A stretch of DNA of 64,000 nt from Comamonas suwonensis (GTDB lineage: Bacteria > Pseudomonadota > Gammaproteobacteria > Burkholderiales > Burkholderiaceae_C), in contig NZ_JABBCQ020000006.1 of the NCBI RefSeq assembly GCF_012844455.2, forward strand, positions 1 to 64,000, given 5' to 3'. Within the stretch, counting starts at the first letter, position 1; the number at the start of each line of letters is the position of its first letter. Both the position numbers and the translations under genes were made by a program. Positions 54,659 to 63,281 of the stretch are shown here, piece by piece. The notes below the pieces were generated by a model, which worked only from the letters and a program-made list of their open reading frames with translations, searched no databases and was not told where the DNA came from.

Positions 54659-55663
54659 ATGACCGACTTTCACGCCGAATACGCACCAGCAGCCCCTTCC
54701 GCCCAGTTGCCGCGCCAGCCCCTGCGGCTGAGCTGCGTAGTGCCGGCCTATAACGAGCAAGCCAATATCGAAGGATTCCTGCACGCTCTGGCTCAGACCG
54801 TGCAGACCCTGACCCCAGATTTCGAAATTGTCGTCGTCAACGACGGCAGCCGTGACAGCACGCACGAGCTGTCCATGCGCATGTCGCAGGAGCTGCCACT
54901 GCGCTATCTGGCCCTGTCGCGCAACTTTGGCAAAGAAGCCGCTTTATCTGCCGGCATCGACCACGCACGCGGCAATGCTGTGCTGCTGATTGATGCCGAC
55001 TTTCAGCACCCGCTTGAGATGCTGAGCGAGATGCACGCGCTATGGCAATCCGGCTACGAGATGGTCTATGGCGTCATTACCGATCGTGGCGCAGAAAGTG
55101 GTGCCAAGCGCATGGGCACCAATCTGTTCTATCGCGTCATGAACTCGGGCAGCGCGGTCAAGCTGCCGCCCAATGCGGGCGACTTCCGCTGGATGGACCG
55201 CAAGGTGGTCGATGCCCTCCAGGCCTTGCCTGAAAACAACCGCTTCATGAAAGGTCTGTACGCCTGGGTCGGCTTTAAGACGGTGGCCCTGCCTTTTGTG
55301 CCTAAAGACCGTGTCGCTGGCAATTCCAGCTTCAATCTGCGCCGCCTTGGCTCGCTGGCCTTGCTGGGGCTGACCTCGTTCACCACCCTGCCCCTGCGCA
55401 TCTGGAGCATGGTGGGAGCGGGCATTTCGCTGCTGGCACTGGCCTATGGCATGTGGATTGCTGTAGAGGCACTGTTCTTTGGCAACCCTTTAAGGGGCTG
55501 GCCCACGCTGGCCGCCAGCATCATGCTGTTCTCAGGCGTGCAGTTGCTGTCTATCGGCATTCTGGGCGAATACATAGGGCGGATCTATGAAGAGGTCAAA
55601 CGCCGTCCCATCTATCTGGTGGCTCACGATGAAGACTGCAGCCCGCTGCGCGAAAAGCCCTGA
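54659..55663 (+). CDS. GT2 polyprenyl-phosphate glycosyltransferase (ArnC/GtrB/DPMS type)
   Basis: This family makes an undecaprenyl-phosphate sugar from a nucleotide sugar at the inner membrane. The GT2 catalytic domain is clear: LSCVVPAYNEQANIEGFL, FEIVVVNDGSRDST, LSRNFGKEAALSAGIDHARGNAVLLIDADFQHP (DxD-like DAD). Two C-terminal transmembrane helices follow (SMVGAGISLLALAYGMWI, LAASIMLFSGVQLLSIGILGEYIGR). I chose ATG 54659. The length is 334 residues. The stop overlaps the next start (TGATG). Confidence 0.9.
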   Translation: MTDFHAEYAPAAPSAQLPRQPLRLSCVVPAYNEQANIEGFLHALAQTVQTLTPDFEIVVVNDGSRDSTHELSMRMSQELPLRYLALSRNFGKEAALSAGIDHARGNAVLLIDADFQHPLEMLSEMHALWQSGYEMVYGVITDRGAESGAKRMGTNLFYRVMNSGSAVKLPPNAGDFRWMDRKVVDALQALPENNRFMKGLYAWVGFKTVALPFVPKDRVAGNSSFNLRRLGSLALLGLTSFTTLPLRIWSMVGAGISLLALAYGMWIAVEALFFGNPLRGWPTLAASIMLFSGVQLLSIGILGEYIGRIYEEVKRRPIYLVAHDEDCSPLREKP

Positions 55664-56076
55664 TGAAAGCTTTGTTCCAGAGGCTGCGCGGCCTGCCGCA
55701 GCTGATTCAGTTTGTACTGGTGGGCGGCGCAGCGGCAGCCACGCATCTGGCCGTGGTCGGCTTGCTTGTTACGTTCGCAGGGTTGGCTCCGCTGCATGCC
55801 AATGTGCTGGCCTTTCTGATTGCCTTTGTGGTCAGCTACAACGGCCACGCTCTGCTCACTTTTTCATCAGTACAAGCAAGGGGCTGGGCGGTCATGGCAA
55901 AGTTTTTTGCCGTGGCCTGCCTGTCTTTTGCCGCCAATGAGTTGCTCTACTACATCGCCCTGCAGTGGCTGCACTGGCATTACTTCTGGAGTCTGGCTGG
56001 CGTGCTGGTACTGGTCGCCATCGGTACGTTTGTGATGAGTAAATTCTGGGCCTTCCGGGCACACCGCAGCACATGA
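55663..56076 (+). CDS. GtrA-family membrane protein
   Basis: GtrA-like proteins of this size are proposed flippases for polyprenyl-phosphate sugars. The protein has four hydrophobic helices in 137 residues, with the family pattern LIQFVLVGGAAAATHLAVV, LAFLIAFVVSYNGHALLTF and a terminal FVMSKFWAFR. It is coupled to the upstream GT2 gene by a one-base overlap and to the next gene by a four-base overlap. Confidence 0.9.
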   Translation: MKALFQRLRGLPQLIQFVLVGGAAAATHLAVVGLLVTFAGLAPLHANVLAFLIAFVVSYNGHALLTFSSVQARGWAVMAKFFAVACLSFAANELLYYIALQWLHWHYFWSLAGVLVLVAIGTFVMSKFWAFRAHRST

Positions 56077-56903
56077 GCCACATACCTTCTATCTCTCGCG
56101 CCATCTTGCTATGCGCGGATGATTACGCCTTGCACCCGCTGGTTGATGACGCCGTGCAGCAACTGGCCCGCGCGGGCCGCCTGTCTGCCACCAGTTGCAT
56201 GACCACATCACCGCAATGGCGTCAGGCCGCTCCGGCCTTGAAGCCCCTGCGCCCTTTGCTCTCTGTCGGTCTGCACTTCAACCTCACTGAGAGCCATGGC
56301 GACCAGCACACGGCACAGACGCTGGGCCAGGTCATCCGCCAAGCTTATTGCCATCAAATGTCATCCGTGCAAATGCGTACCGCATGGCGCGACCAGCTGG
56401 ATGCCTTTGAGCAAGCCATGGGCACGCCGCCAGATTTTATCGACGGCCACCAGCATGTGCACCAGTTGCCGGGCCTGCGCACTGCCATGCTTGAAGAAAT
56501 GCAGTCCCGCTACGCCGCACATGAGATGCCATGGGTGCGCTCCACCGCGCCCGCAGCCGGACTGTGGCGCAGCCCCAAAGCCGCCATCATTGCGCTGCTG
56601 GGCGGCTGGGCGGCTGGGCGGCGGCTACGCAAGGCTGGCATTCCCATCAACAAAGGTTTTGGCGGCGTGTATGGCTTTGACGCCCCCGATGCCTCCACCT
56701 ATGGCGCGCAAATGGCAAGCTGGCTTCCGCACATGGCCGAAGGCGGTTTGCTGATGTGCCACCCGGCCAGCGGAATCGTCGCAGGCGATGCCATTGGCCA
56801 ACAACGCCCCGTGGAGTTTGAATACCTGATGTCTGACACCTTTGACGCGCTGCTGCAGCGCAATGGCTGCCGTATTCACCAAGGTCCAATGAAAGCGCTT
56901 TAA
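56073..56903 (+). CDS. YdjC/ChbG/HpnK-family carbohydrate deacetylase
   Basis: Members remove acyl groups from amino sugars. The metal-binding motifs are present: LCADDYALHPLVDDAV, VGLHFNLTESH and FIDGHQHVHQLPG. The length is 276 residues. In Francisella (NaxD) and Bordetella (LgmC) related deacetylases act on undecaprenyl-phosphate N-acetyl sugars before an ArnT-like enzyme adds the hexosamine to lipid A. The operon with GT2 and GtrA and the nearby ArnT-like gene support that role by analogy. Confidence 0.86.
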   Translation: MSHIPSISRAILLCADDYALHPLVDDAVQQLARAGRLSATSCMTTSPQWRQAAPALKPLRPLLSVGLHFNLTESHGDQHTAQTLGQVIRQAYCHQMSSVQMRTAWRDQLDAFEQAMGTPPDFIDGHQHVHQLPGLRTAMLEEMQSRYAAHEMPWVRSTAPAAGLWRSPKAAIIALLGGWAAGRRLRKAGIPINKGFGGVYGFDAPDASTYGAQMASWLPHMAEGGLLMCHPASGIVAGDAIGQQRPVEFEYLMSDTFDALLQRNGCRIHQGPMKAL

Positions 56904-56910
56904 AAGCGTT

Positions 56911-58377
56911 TTACGCCTGCATGCGCATCCTTGCCACCACTCTCTCAAACACCCGCCAGAAGGCGGCGTCCTGCGTGGTCGCAAAATTGATGCGCATGCA
57001 GGTGCTTGACCGTCGGCTGGCATGGAACATGGCGCCCGGCGCAATCATGTATCCCTCATCCAGCAGGTGCTGGGTCAGCACTTCCGTGTCCACACCGGTA
57101 TCGACCCAGCCAAACATGCCAGCGGGCTCGGCCACAAAGCGGCAGCCTGCGGCTTGGGCCAGCGCTACGCTGCGGGTGCGGGCCTTGGCCAGATGCTGGC
57201 GCAGCCGCTCGGCATGGCGGCGCAGCTGGCCTTGCTCCATGCACAGGGCCAGTGCTTGCTCCATGGGGGTAGGAGTCGATAAGGTGGAGAGCAGCTTGGT
57301 ATCCAGCAACCGCTCCACCAGATCAGGCGGCGCAGCCAGATAGCCCAGACGCCAGTTGGGAACCAGCACCTTGGCAAAACCGCTGATGTAGATGCTGCGC
57401 TGCAGGCGGTCCAGCACCGTCACACGCGGGGCGTGATCTGGGGCAATGTGGCAGTAGCTATCGTCTTCCACCACATAAAAACCGTAGCGCTGGGCCATCT
57501 GCAGCACCTCATGGGCGCTGGCAGCGCTCAGGCTGTAGCCCGTGGGGTTGTGCAGCACGCTGACGCTGACATAGAGCTTGGGGGCCATGGTTTCGCAATA
57601 ACGCTGCATCACCGCCATATCCGGCCCCTCCGGGCCACGCGGCACGGGAAGCACGCGCATGCCCATGGCCGCCAGTCGCGCATATTCCACCGCCCAACCG
57701 GGTTCTTCCACCATCACCGGGTCGCCCGGCTGCAGCAGGGCACGGCTGACAATATCAAGCGCCTGGGTCGCCCCCATGGTGGTGATGATCTGACTGGGCA
57801 CCGCCGCAATGCCGATGCGCTGCAGGCGGCGCGCCAGCGCTTCGCGCAGACTGCTGTCACCCATAGGCTCACCGTAGCGCACCAGCGATTCGCGCAGCGC
57901 TTGTCCGCTGGTGACTTTGCGCATGGCGGCCACCAGAAAGCCCGCGTCCAGCCATTCGGCCGGCAGCACGCCTGCACCGGGCTGGGGTTTGCCGGCCACG
58001 CTTTCCACAAACATGCCGCGTATCAGCATGGATGCATTGATGCGCGAGCCCGGTGCCAGCCCCTGCGGCGCCTCTTGCGTACTATCAACTTTGATAGCTG
58101 CTTGCGCTTTCTTTTCCTGCGCTGGAAGCGGATTCTGCACAAAATCACGCACAAAGAATCCACGCTGCGGCCTAGCCTCCACCAGCCCTTGCGCCTGCAG
58201 CAGGTCATAAGCCGCAACCACGGTATAGGGGCTCACACCCTGCTGGCGCGCGCACTCGCGCACCGATGGCAGGCGGGCACCCGCAGGCAGCAGCCGGGTG
58301 TGTATGCGCTCGGCCAGACGCTCGGCCAGTTGCTGGGTCAGCGTCAGTGCCGCTTGGCGGGACAGGGAAATGGACAT
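56911..58377 (-). CDS. MocR/PdxR-type transcriptional regulator
   Basis: An N-terminal GntR-type winged helix (AERIHTRLLPAGARLPSVRECARQQGVSPYTVVAAYDLLQAQGLVEARPQRGFFV) is fused to a fold-type I aminotransferase domain that binds PLP (ITTMGATQALDIVSRALLQPGDPVMVEEPG; Lys in SGFAKVLVPNWRLGY). I chose ATG 58377 (MSISLSRQA). The linker between domains contains a copy of the family A dispersed repeat, translated as LPAQEKKAQAAIKV. It is divergent from an aminotransferase gene, its likely target, and CTGTA-type sites lie in its own upstream region. The effector is unknown. Confidence 0.9.
   Translation of the reverse strand: MSISLSRQAALTLTQQLAERLAERIHTRLLPAGARLPSVRECARQQGVSPYTVVAAYDLLQAQGLVEARPQRGFFVRDFVQNPLPAQEKKAQAAIKVDSTQEAPQGLAPGSRINASMLIRGMFVESVAGKPQPGAGVLPAEWLDAGFLVAAMRKVTSGQALRESLVRYGEPMGDSSLREALARRLQRIGIAAVPSQIITTMGATQALDIVSRALLQPGDPVMVEEPGWAVEYARLAAMGMRVLPVPRGPEGPDMAVMQRYCETMAPKLYVSVSVLHNPTGYSLSAASAHEVLQMAQRYGFYVVEDDSYCHIAPDHAPRVTVLDRLQRSIYISGFAKVLVPNWRLGYLAAPPDLVERLLDTKLLSTLSTPTPMEQALALCMEQGQLRRHAERLRQHLAKARTRSVALAQAAGCRFVAEPAGMFGWVDTGVDTEVLTQHLLDEGYMIAPGAMFHASRRSSTCMRINFATTQDAAFWRVFERVVARMRMQA
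58088..58129 (+). repeat. Dispersed repeat family A, copy inside the MocR gene
   Basis: ACTTTGATAGCTGCTTGCGC followed by TTTCTTTTCCTGCGCTGGAAGC is a full-length match. It falls in the interdomain linker of the regulator gene without breaking the frame. Confidence 0.68.
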
Positions 58378-58734
58378 GGTTTTTGAGGCAGCAGACTGTA
58401 TTGATGCAGACACCAATACAGAAGCCAAAATTGTAAGACTGTCTGTATAGGCTCTGTAATGGTCTCAGGCGTATATTGATTTCATCCCTCCTTGCTTGGC
58501 CACCCACCACACAGGGCCATGGCCAGCTTGTCGCAATTGCCCGCCACGCCCACACAGGCAAACGAAGCGCGACACAATAAGACCATCTGCTGGAGCGCAG
58601 TGACCGTGCTATCCGCACCGCCGCTGTTGCGCAAAAAGCAATGCACTTTTGCCAGCGCATGCCCTACAACGGCGTGAGACCGCACATTGGCCAGCCCCGT
58701 CGGGACTGGCGACGTAGAGATCGAGACCTGTTTT
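58378..58734. other. Divergent region between MocR gene and aminotransferase
   Basis: No gene is supported. It holds the CTGTA-type sites near the MocR start and a hairpin GCCAG/CTGGC with an inner CCC/GGG (58690-58710), 24 bases before the aminotransferase ATG. A 61-codon ORF inside it has no recognisable features. Confidence 0.6.
58396..58461. promoter_or_regulatory. Array of four CTGTA-type sites, probable MocR operator
   Basis: CTGTATTG (58396-58403) and CAATACAG (58414-58421) form a perfect 8-bp inverted repeat. CTGTATAG (58443-58450) and CTGTAATG (58454-58461) are direct copies 11 bp apart, one helical turn. MocR-family regulators commonly bind such direct and inverted repeats near their own promoter. 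Confidence 0.6.
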
Positions 58735-59913
58735 ATGACAACCTGGAAACTGGCAGAGCGTGCTGCCAAGATGAATTCCTCCGCCATCCGCGAAATCCTC
58801 AAGCTGACCGACCGCCCCGGCATCATCAGCATGGCTGGCGGACTGCCCTCCCCCAAGGCTTTCCCTCTGGATGCATTCAGCGAAGCCTGCCAGACCGTGA
58901 TGCAGCGTGACGGAGCTGCGGCTTTGCAGTACTCCACCACCGAAGGCTTTGCCCCGCTGCGTCAGGCGATTGCCGACTTCCTGCCCTGGAATGTGGACCC
59001 CGAGCAAGTACTGATCACCACTGGCAGCCAGCAGGCGCTGGACCTGATCGGCAAGGTTTTTCTGGACAAGGGCAGCCGTCTGCTGGTCGAAAAGCCCACC
59101 TATCTGGGCGCGCTGCAGGCCTTCACCCCCATGGAACCCGTGGCCGTGGGCGTGGACAGCGACGACGAAGGCATGCTGATTGCCGATTTCGAAAAGCAAG
59201 TGGGCACCGGCGCCGACAAGGCCCGCCTGGCCTATGTGCTGCCCAACTTCCAGAACCCCACCGGCCGAACCATGAGCGATGCGCGCCGCCAGGCCCTGGT
59301 GGAAACGGCCAGGGAGCTGGACATTCCGCTGATCGAGGACAACCCCTACGGCGACCTCTGGTACGAGCAAGAGCCGCACCTGCCGCTGGCGGCGCGCAAC
59401 CCCGAGGGCGTGATCTATATGGGCTCGTTCTCCAAGGTGCTGGCACCCGGCCTGCGCATTGGTTTCATCGTGGCTCCCAAGTCGGTGTACGGCAAGCTGA
59501 CCCAGGCCAAGCAGGCCGCCGATCTGCACACTCCCAGCTTCAACCAACGCGTGGTGGCCGAAGTCATCAAGGACGGCTTCCTGGACCGCCATGTTCCCAC
59601 CATTCGCGCCATGTACAAGGTTCAGCGCGATGTGATGCTGATGGCGCTGGAGCGCGAGATGGCCGGTCTGGATGTGCAATGGACGCGCCCCGTCGGCGGT
59701 ATGTTCCTGTGGGTCAAGCTGCCCGAGGGCATGGACGCCCAGGCCCTGCTAGCCAAGGCCGTGGAGCGCAATATGGCGTTTGTGCCCGGCGCACCTTTCT
59801 ATGCGGGCGAACCACAGAACAATACGCTGCGCCTGTCGTATGTGACCGTGTCTGCCGAACAGATCAATATTGGCATTGCGGCTCTGGCTGACGCCATCAA
59901 GGCCAGCCTGTAA
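58735..59913 (+). CDS. PLP-dependent aminotransferase (2-aminoadipate/LysN-like)
   Basis: This is a fold-type I aminotransferase of 392 residues. Recognisable segments are ILKLTDRPGIISMAGGLPSPKAFP, LITTGSQQALDLIGKVFLD, YVLPNFQNPTGRTMS, LIEDNPYGDLWYE and the PLP lysine in GSFSKVLAPGLRIGF. It resembles LysN, 2-aminoadipate or aromatic aminotransferases; substrate cannot be fixed from sequence. The start ATG 58735 (MTTWKLAERAAKMNSSAIREIL) matches the family; the ORF opens earlier. It is probably controlled by the divergent MocR regulator. Confidence 0.88.
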   Translation: MTTWKLAERAAKMNSSAIREILKLTDRPGIISMAGGLPSPKAFPLDAFSEACQTVMQRDGAAALQYSTTEGFAPLRQAIADFLPWNVDPEQVLITTGSQQALDLIGKVFLDKGSRLLVEKPTYLGALQAFTPMEPVAVGVDSDDEGMLIADFEKQVGTGADKARLAYVLPNFQNPTGRTMSDARRQALVETARELDIPLIEDNPYGDLWYEQEPHLPLAARNPEGVIYMGSFSKVLAPGLRIGFIVAPKSVYGKLTQAKQAADLHTPSFNQRVVAEVIKDGFLDRHVPTIRAMYKVQRDVMLMALEREMAGLDVQWTRPVGGMFLWVKLPEGMDAQALLAKAVERNMAFVPGAPFYAGEPQNNTLRLSYVTVSAEQINIGIAALADAIKASL

Positions 59914-59920
59914 TCAACCC

Positions 59921-59945
59921 GGAGGCGCTGATGCGCCTCCCTTCT
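59921..59945 (+). terminator. Hairpin after the aminotransferase gene
   Basis: GGAGGCGC (59921-59928), loop TGAT, GCGCCTCC (59933-59940), followed by CTTCT. A strong stem but a poor T tract. Confidence 0.6.
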
Positions 59946-60000
59946 ATGCCGGGCGCAGCAGTCATAGAAAAATTCACACCCCTGGCTGACCCAAGAGTGC

Positions 60001-61035
60001 TCAGGGTCGCCCCCAATCGATGCCTTCGATTTCGAGTTTCTTTTCTTCGACGTGATTGAAGATAAAAGTAATTGCCTCCGAAATATCGTCGCTTTGCACA
60101 GCGATATAGATATGGGCACAACCGTCAACGACGTATGGAGCCATCGCATACGCAGTCTCCATGGGGGTTTCTGAATATGAAGTCATCTCTTCATACTCCG
60201 CTTTCATGTCCTGCAATGACAAGTCTGATTTGAATGAAGCGCCAAAGCGTTTCCTGGCTTCTTCGTAATGGCCATCCACGATCAGATACGCAGTCTCCAC
60301 GCCGAACTGGGCAATCTTCAATTGCTGATCCAGAGGCAGAAATGGGCCTGCCTCTACGACCTCATCATCGACAGCCTCTTCGAAACGCTCCTGCAACAGG
60401 TCATTGGCACGAGCCATGGTTTGAAGCTCTTCATCACTGATGTCCATGCCGGTGATCGCCTTGACGCTGGCACGGATGGAATTGAGCAAAGCATCGGCGT
60501 CCTGCCCAGATTCATTCTTGCTCGTACTGGGCTGCGCCGCGCTCAAGGACTGCATCTGAAACACCTGATAGATGTCTTTGCCACCGGAGATTTCACTCGC
60601 TTTGCCAAATGAATCCGCTGCAGCCTGATGATCGCCAAGCTCATTCAAGAGAAGGCCACGCCAGTGCATCCAGGTCTGGTTCTCGTTGATGTCATTGGCA
60701 TACTCAAATAGCCGTGCCGCCAAGACCAGGCCATTGCGATAGTCCGGATCAGCACCACCAAGACCGCGATAGTGATCCTGGTAAATCTCAGCTTTAGACG
60801 CGATGGCATCCGCCATATGACTCTTGCAAAGTGGTGTCAGATCAGCAAACGCGGTTTCGGGATGAATAGAAAGCCTTTCATTGACGATGCCGAGTCCTGC
60901 CACCAACTCGTCAAGCTTTGCTTTTTTATCTGCTGACACGCCCCTTTTTTGCCGCTCAGTGTGAAGCAGTAACAGGTTCTGGATCGTGCCCGCAGCAACT
61001 GCAGCAGCAGAAATATGAGATTCAGGTTTTGTCAT
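60001..61035 (-). CDS. Unrecognised protein with a possible TPR-like region
   Basis: I do not recognise this protein. With the start MTKPESHISA (61035) it has 344 residues, without signal peptide or membrane segment. A central stretch (RLFEYANDINENQTWMHWRGLLLNELGDHQAAADSFGKA) looks like one or two tetratricopeptide-type helices. The C-terminal third is acidic (EEAVDDEVVEAG) and ends EIEGIDWGRP. An earlier in-frame start would add up to 43 residues. Codon use looks less GC-rich than the flagellar genes. It is convergent with the aminotransferase and divergent from the PhzF gene. Confidence 0.65.
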   Translation of the reverse strand: MTKPESHISAAAVAAGTIQNLLLLHTERQKRGVSADKKAKLDELVAGLGIVNERLSIHPETAFADLTPLCKSHMADAIASKAEIYQDHYRGLGGADPDYRNGLVLAARLFEYANDINENQTWMHWRGLLLNELGDHQAAADSFGKASEISGGKDIYQVFQMQSLSAAQPSTSKNESGQDADALLNSIRASVKAITGMDISDEELQTMARANDLLQERFEEAVDDEVVEAGPFLPLDQQLKIAQFGVETAYLIVDGHYEEARKRFGASFKSDLSLQDMKAEYEEMTSYSETPMETAYAMAPYVVDGCAHIYIAVQSDDISEAITFIFNHVEEKKLEIEGIDWGRP

Positions 61036-61141
61036 TGAAACGCAATCAAAACAAAGGGGCAGAGTTGATGCCATTTTGAAGATTGTCAGCTCGATCAACC
61101 AGCTCTGCGCCGGTTTTTCTTTTTGCCGACAATCGCTGTCC

Positions 61142-62110
61142 ATGTCTGCCACTGCTTCCCACACCGCTTATTCCTGTCCCTATATGACTGTGGACGTGTT
61201 CACGCAAACCGCGCTGCTCGGCAACCCTGTGGCCGTGGTGCTGAATGCCGATGGACTGAGCGATGCGCAGATGCAGGCTTTTGCACGCTGGACCAACCTG
61301 TCGGAAACCACATTTGTCATGCAGCCCAGTGCCGAGGGCGAGGCCGCAGGTGCCGACTATCTGCTGCGCATCTTCACGCCAGCGGGAGAACTAGCCTTTG
61401 CTGGCCACCCCACGCTGGGCAGCTGCCACGCCTGGCTGGCCCAGGGCGGGCAGCCACACAACCCAGACCAAGTGCTGCAGGAATGCAAAAAAGGCCTTGT
61501 ACCGATTACTGCAAAAGGACATGGCTCTCTGTTTTTTGAAGCACCGTCACTGGAATCAAACGAAGTCTCTGAAGCCGAGATTGCACCCGTGCTGCAAGCG
61601 CTAGGCCTTGAGCGCGAGCAGTTGCTGATGATCCGCAGCCTCTATAACGGCTCACCCTGGCTGGGTCTGCTGCTAGACCACCCTGATACGGTGCTGGGCG
61701 CGGAGCCTGACTTTGCCGCGCTCAAAAAACTGGGGGCCAAAGCCGGTCTGGCCGCGATCTACGAAGCGGAAGACGATGCTCCGCTGATTGGCCGCTCCAG
61801 CCGCGAAGCCCGCGCCTTTGCCAAGCAGGCCGAAGAAGCTACTCAAGAGAAAGTAACTTCTACGCAGCCACGTCTTGAAGTGCGTGCCCTGGTCGGCGAA
61901 ACCAGCAGTGAAGATCCTGTCACTGGCAGCTTGAACGCCGCGCTGGCCCAGTGGCTCACGGGCGAAGGCCTGCTGCAAGCGCCCTATATCGCCGCCCAGG
62001 GCGTGTGCGTGGGGCGCGATGGGCAAGTTCATATACAGACCGGCAGCAACGGCAAGCTCTGGGTGGGCGGCCACACCGTCACCGTGGTCAGCGGCTCGGT
62101 GCTGCTCTGA
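61142..62110 (+). CDS. PhzF-family isomerase/epimerase-like protein
   Basis: PhzF-fold proteins include isomerases related to diaminopimelate epimerase; most chromosomal members have unknown substrates. Conserved segments are VDVFTQTALLGNPVAVVL, the catalytic Glu in NLSETTFVM, RIFTPAGELAFAGHPTLGS and EDPVTGSLNAALAQWL. I chose ATG 61142 (MSATASHTAY). The length is 322 residues. A short Gln/Thr-rich stretch (EEATQEKVTSTQPR) interrupts the second half. Confidence 0.88.
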   Translation: MSATASHTAYSCPYMTVDVFTQTALLGNPVAVVLNADGLSDAQMQAFARWTNLSETTFVMQPSAEGEAAGADYLLRIFTPAGELAFAGHPTLGSCHAWLAQGGQPHNPDQVLQECKKGLVPITAKGHGSLFFEAPSLESNEVSEAEIAPVLQALGLEREQLLMIRSLYNGSPWLGLLLDHPDTVLGAEPDFAALKKLGAKAGLAAIYEAEDDAPLIGRSSREARAFAKQAEEATQEKVTSTQPRLEVRALVGETSSEDPVTGSLNAALAQWLTGEGLLQAPYIAAQGVCVGRDGQVHIQTGSNGKLWVGGHTVTVVSGSVLL

Positions 62111-62128
62111 GATCAGCACTCGTCAAAG

Positions 62129-62166
62129 AAAAAGGCCAGACACCTATTCGGGTGCCTGGCCTTTTT
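62129..62166. terminator. Bidirectional terminator between PhzF-family gene and ilvE
   Basis: AAAAAGGCCAG (62129-62139) pairs with CTGGCCTTTTT (62156-62166), continuing through CACC/GGTG around the loop TATTCG. It can terminate both convergent genes. Confidence 0.9.
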
Positions 62167-62180
62167 GAATCCGAACCCTA

Positions 62181-63281
62181 TCAGGCGTCCAGGCGCACCA
62201 GCCAGCCGTGGCGGTCTGCGGCGCGGCCGTACTGGATGTCGGTCAGTTCCTTGCGCAGCGCCAGGGTGACTTCGCCAGCAGGCGCATTCAGGTCACCCAC
62301 GGAGAAATCCTTGCCCTTGAGCTGGCCGATGGGAGTGATGACGGCAGCCGTGCCGCAGGCAAACACTTCGGTGATGTCGCCGCTGGCCACGCCTTGCTTC
62401 CACTCATCGGCAGACACCTTGCGCTCTTCCACAGTCATGCCACGGTCGCGTGCCAGTTGCAGGATGGAGTCACGTGTGATGCCCTCCAGAATGCTGCCCG
62501 ACAGCGCGGGGGTCACCAGCTTGTTTTCCTTGCCGTAGACCAGGAACACATTCATGCCGCCCAGCTCTTCCAGGTACTTGCCTTCGGCAGGATCCAGGAA
62601 CAGCACCTGCGAGCAGCCGTTTTCATAGGCTTGCTCCTGGGGCAGCAAGGAAGCGGCATAGTTGCCACCGCACTTGGCTGCGCCTGTGCCGCCCTTGGCA
62701 GCACGGGCAAAGTCGGTCGACAACCAGATCGCCACGGGAGCCACGCCCTTGGCAAAGTAGGGACCTGCAGGGCTGGCGATCACGTAGTAGCTGGCCTTGT
62801 GCGCGCTGCGTACGCCCAGAAAGACTTCGTCGCCAATAATGAAGGGGCGCAGGTACAGGCTGGCTTCTTCACCGCCGGGCACCCAGTCCTTATCCACCGC
62901 AATGATTTGCTTGAGCGATTCCACAAAGATGTCAACCGGCAGCTCGGGCAAGGCCAGGCGCTTGGCAGAGCGCTGCATGCGCTGGGCATTGGCCGTGGGG
63001 CGGAAGGTCCAGATCGAGCCGTCGGAGTGGCGGTATGCCTTGATGCCTTCAAAAATTTCCTGGCCGTAGTGCAGCACGGCAGCGGCGGGGTCCAGCGAGA
63101 TGGGGCCATAGGGCATCACTTCGGCGTCATGCCAGCCGGCTTCCTTTTCCCATCGCACCGCAACCATGTGGTCGGTAAAGTGCAGGCCAAAACCCGGCTT
63201 CTCAAGAATCTTGTCGCGCGCTTCGGCGCTGCGTGGGTGGCTCGAAGCAGTCAGCTTGAACTTGGTGGCAGAGGTAGACAC
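62181..63281 (-). CDS. ilvE: Branched-chain amino acid aminotransferase IlvE
   Basis: This is a fold-type IV, PLP-dependent enzyme for the last step of Leu, Ile and Val synthesis. Diagnostic segments are YGQEIFEGIKAYRHSDGSIWTFRP, LYLRPFIIGDE, AKCGGNYAASLLPQEQA and LGGMNVFLVY. I chose GTG 63281 because GGAAGGAA lies upstream and the N-terminus (STSATKFKLTASSHPRS) is typical of long bacterial BCATs. The longer ORF adds 67 unlikely residues. The length is 366 residues. Confidence 0.93.
   Translation of the reverse strand: MSTSATKFKLTASSHPRSAEARDKILEKPGFGLHFTDHMVAVRWEKEAGWHDAEVMPYGPISLDPAAAVLHYGQEIFEGIKAYRHSDGSIWTFRPTANAQRMQRSAKRLALPELPVDIFVESLKQIIAVDKDWVPGGEEASLYLRPFIIGDEVFLGVRSAHKASYYVIASPAGPYFAKGVAPVAIWLSTDFARAAKGGTGAAKCGGNYAASLLPQEQAYENGCSQVLFLDPAEGKYLEELGGMNVFLVYGKENKLVTPALSGSILEGITRDSILQLARDRGMTVEERKVSADEWKQGVASGDITEVFACGTAAVITPIGQLKGKDFSVGDLNAPAGEVTLALRKELTDIQYGRAADRHGWLVRLDA

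Noticed and set aside
58492-58677. A 61-codon ORF between the MocR gene and the aminotransferase
   Set aside because: No ribosome-binding site and no recognisable protein features; the region is better explained as leader and regulatory DNA.
61835-61870. A further dispersed-repeat copy inside the PhzF-family gene
   Set aside because: AGCTACTCAAGAGAAAGTAA has a faint likeness to family A, but the alignment to the core is too poor.
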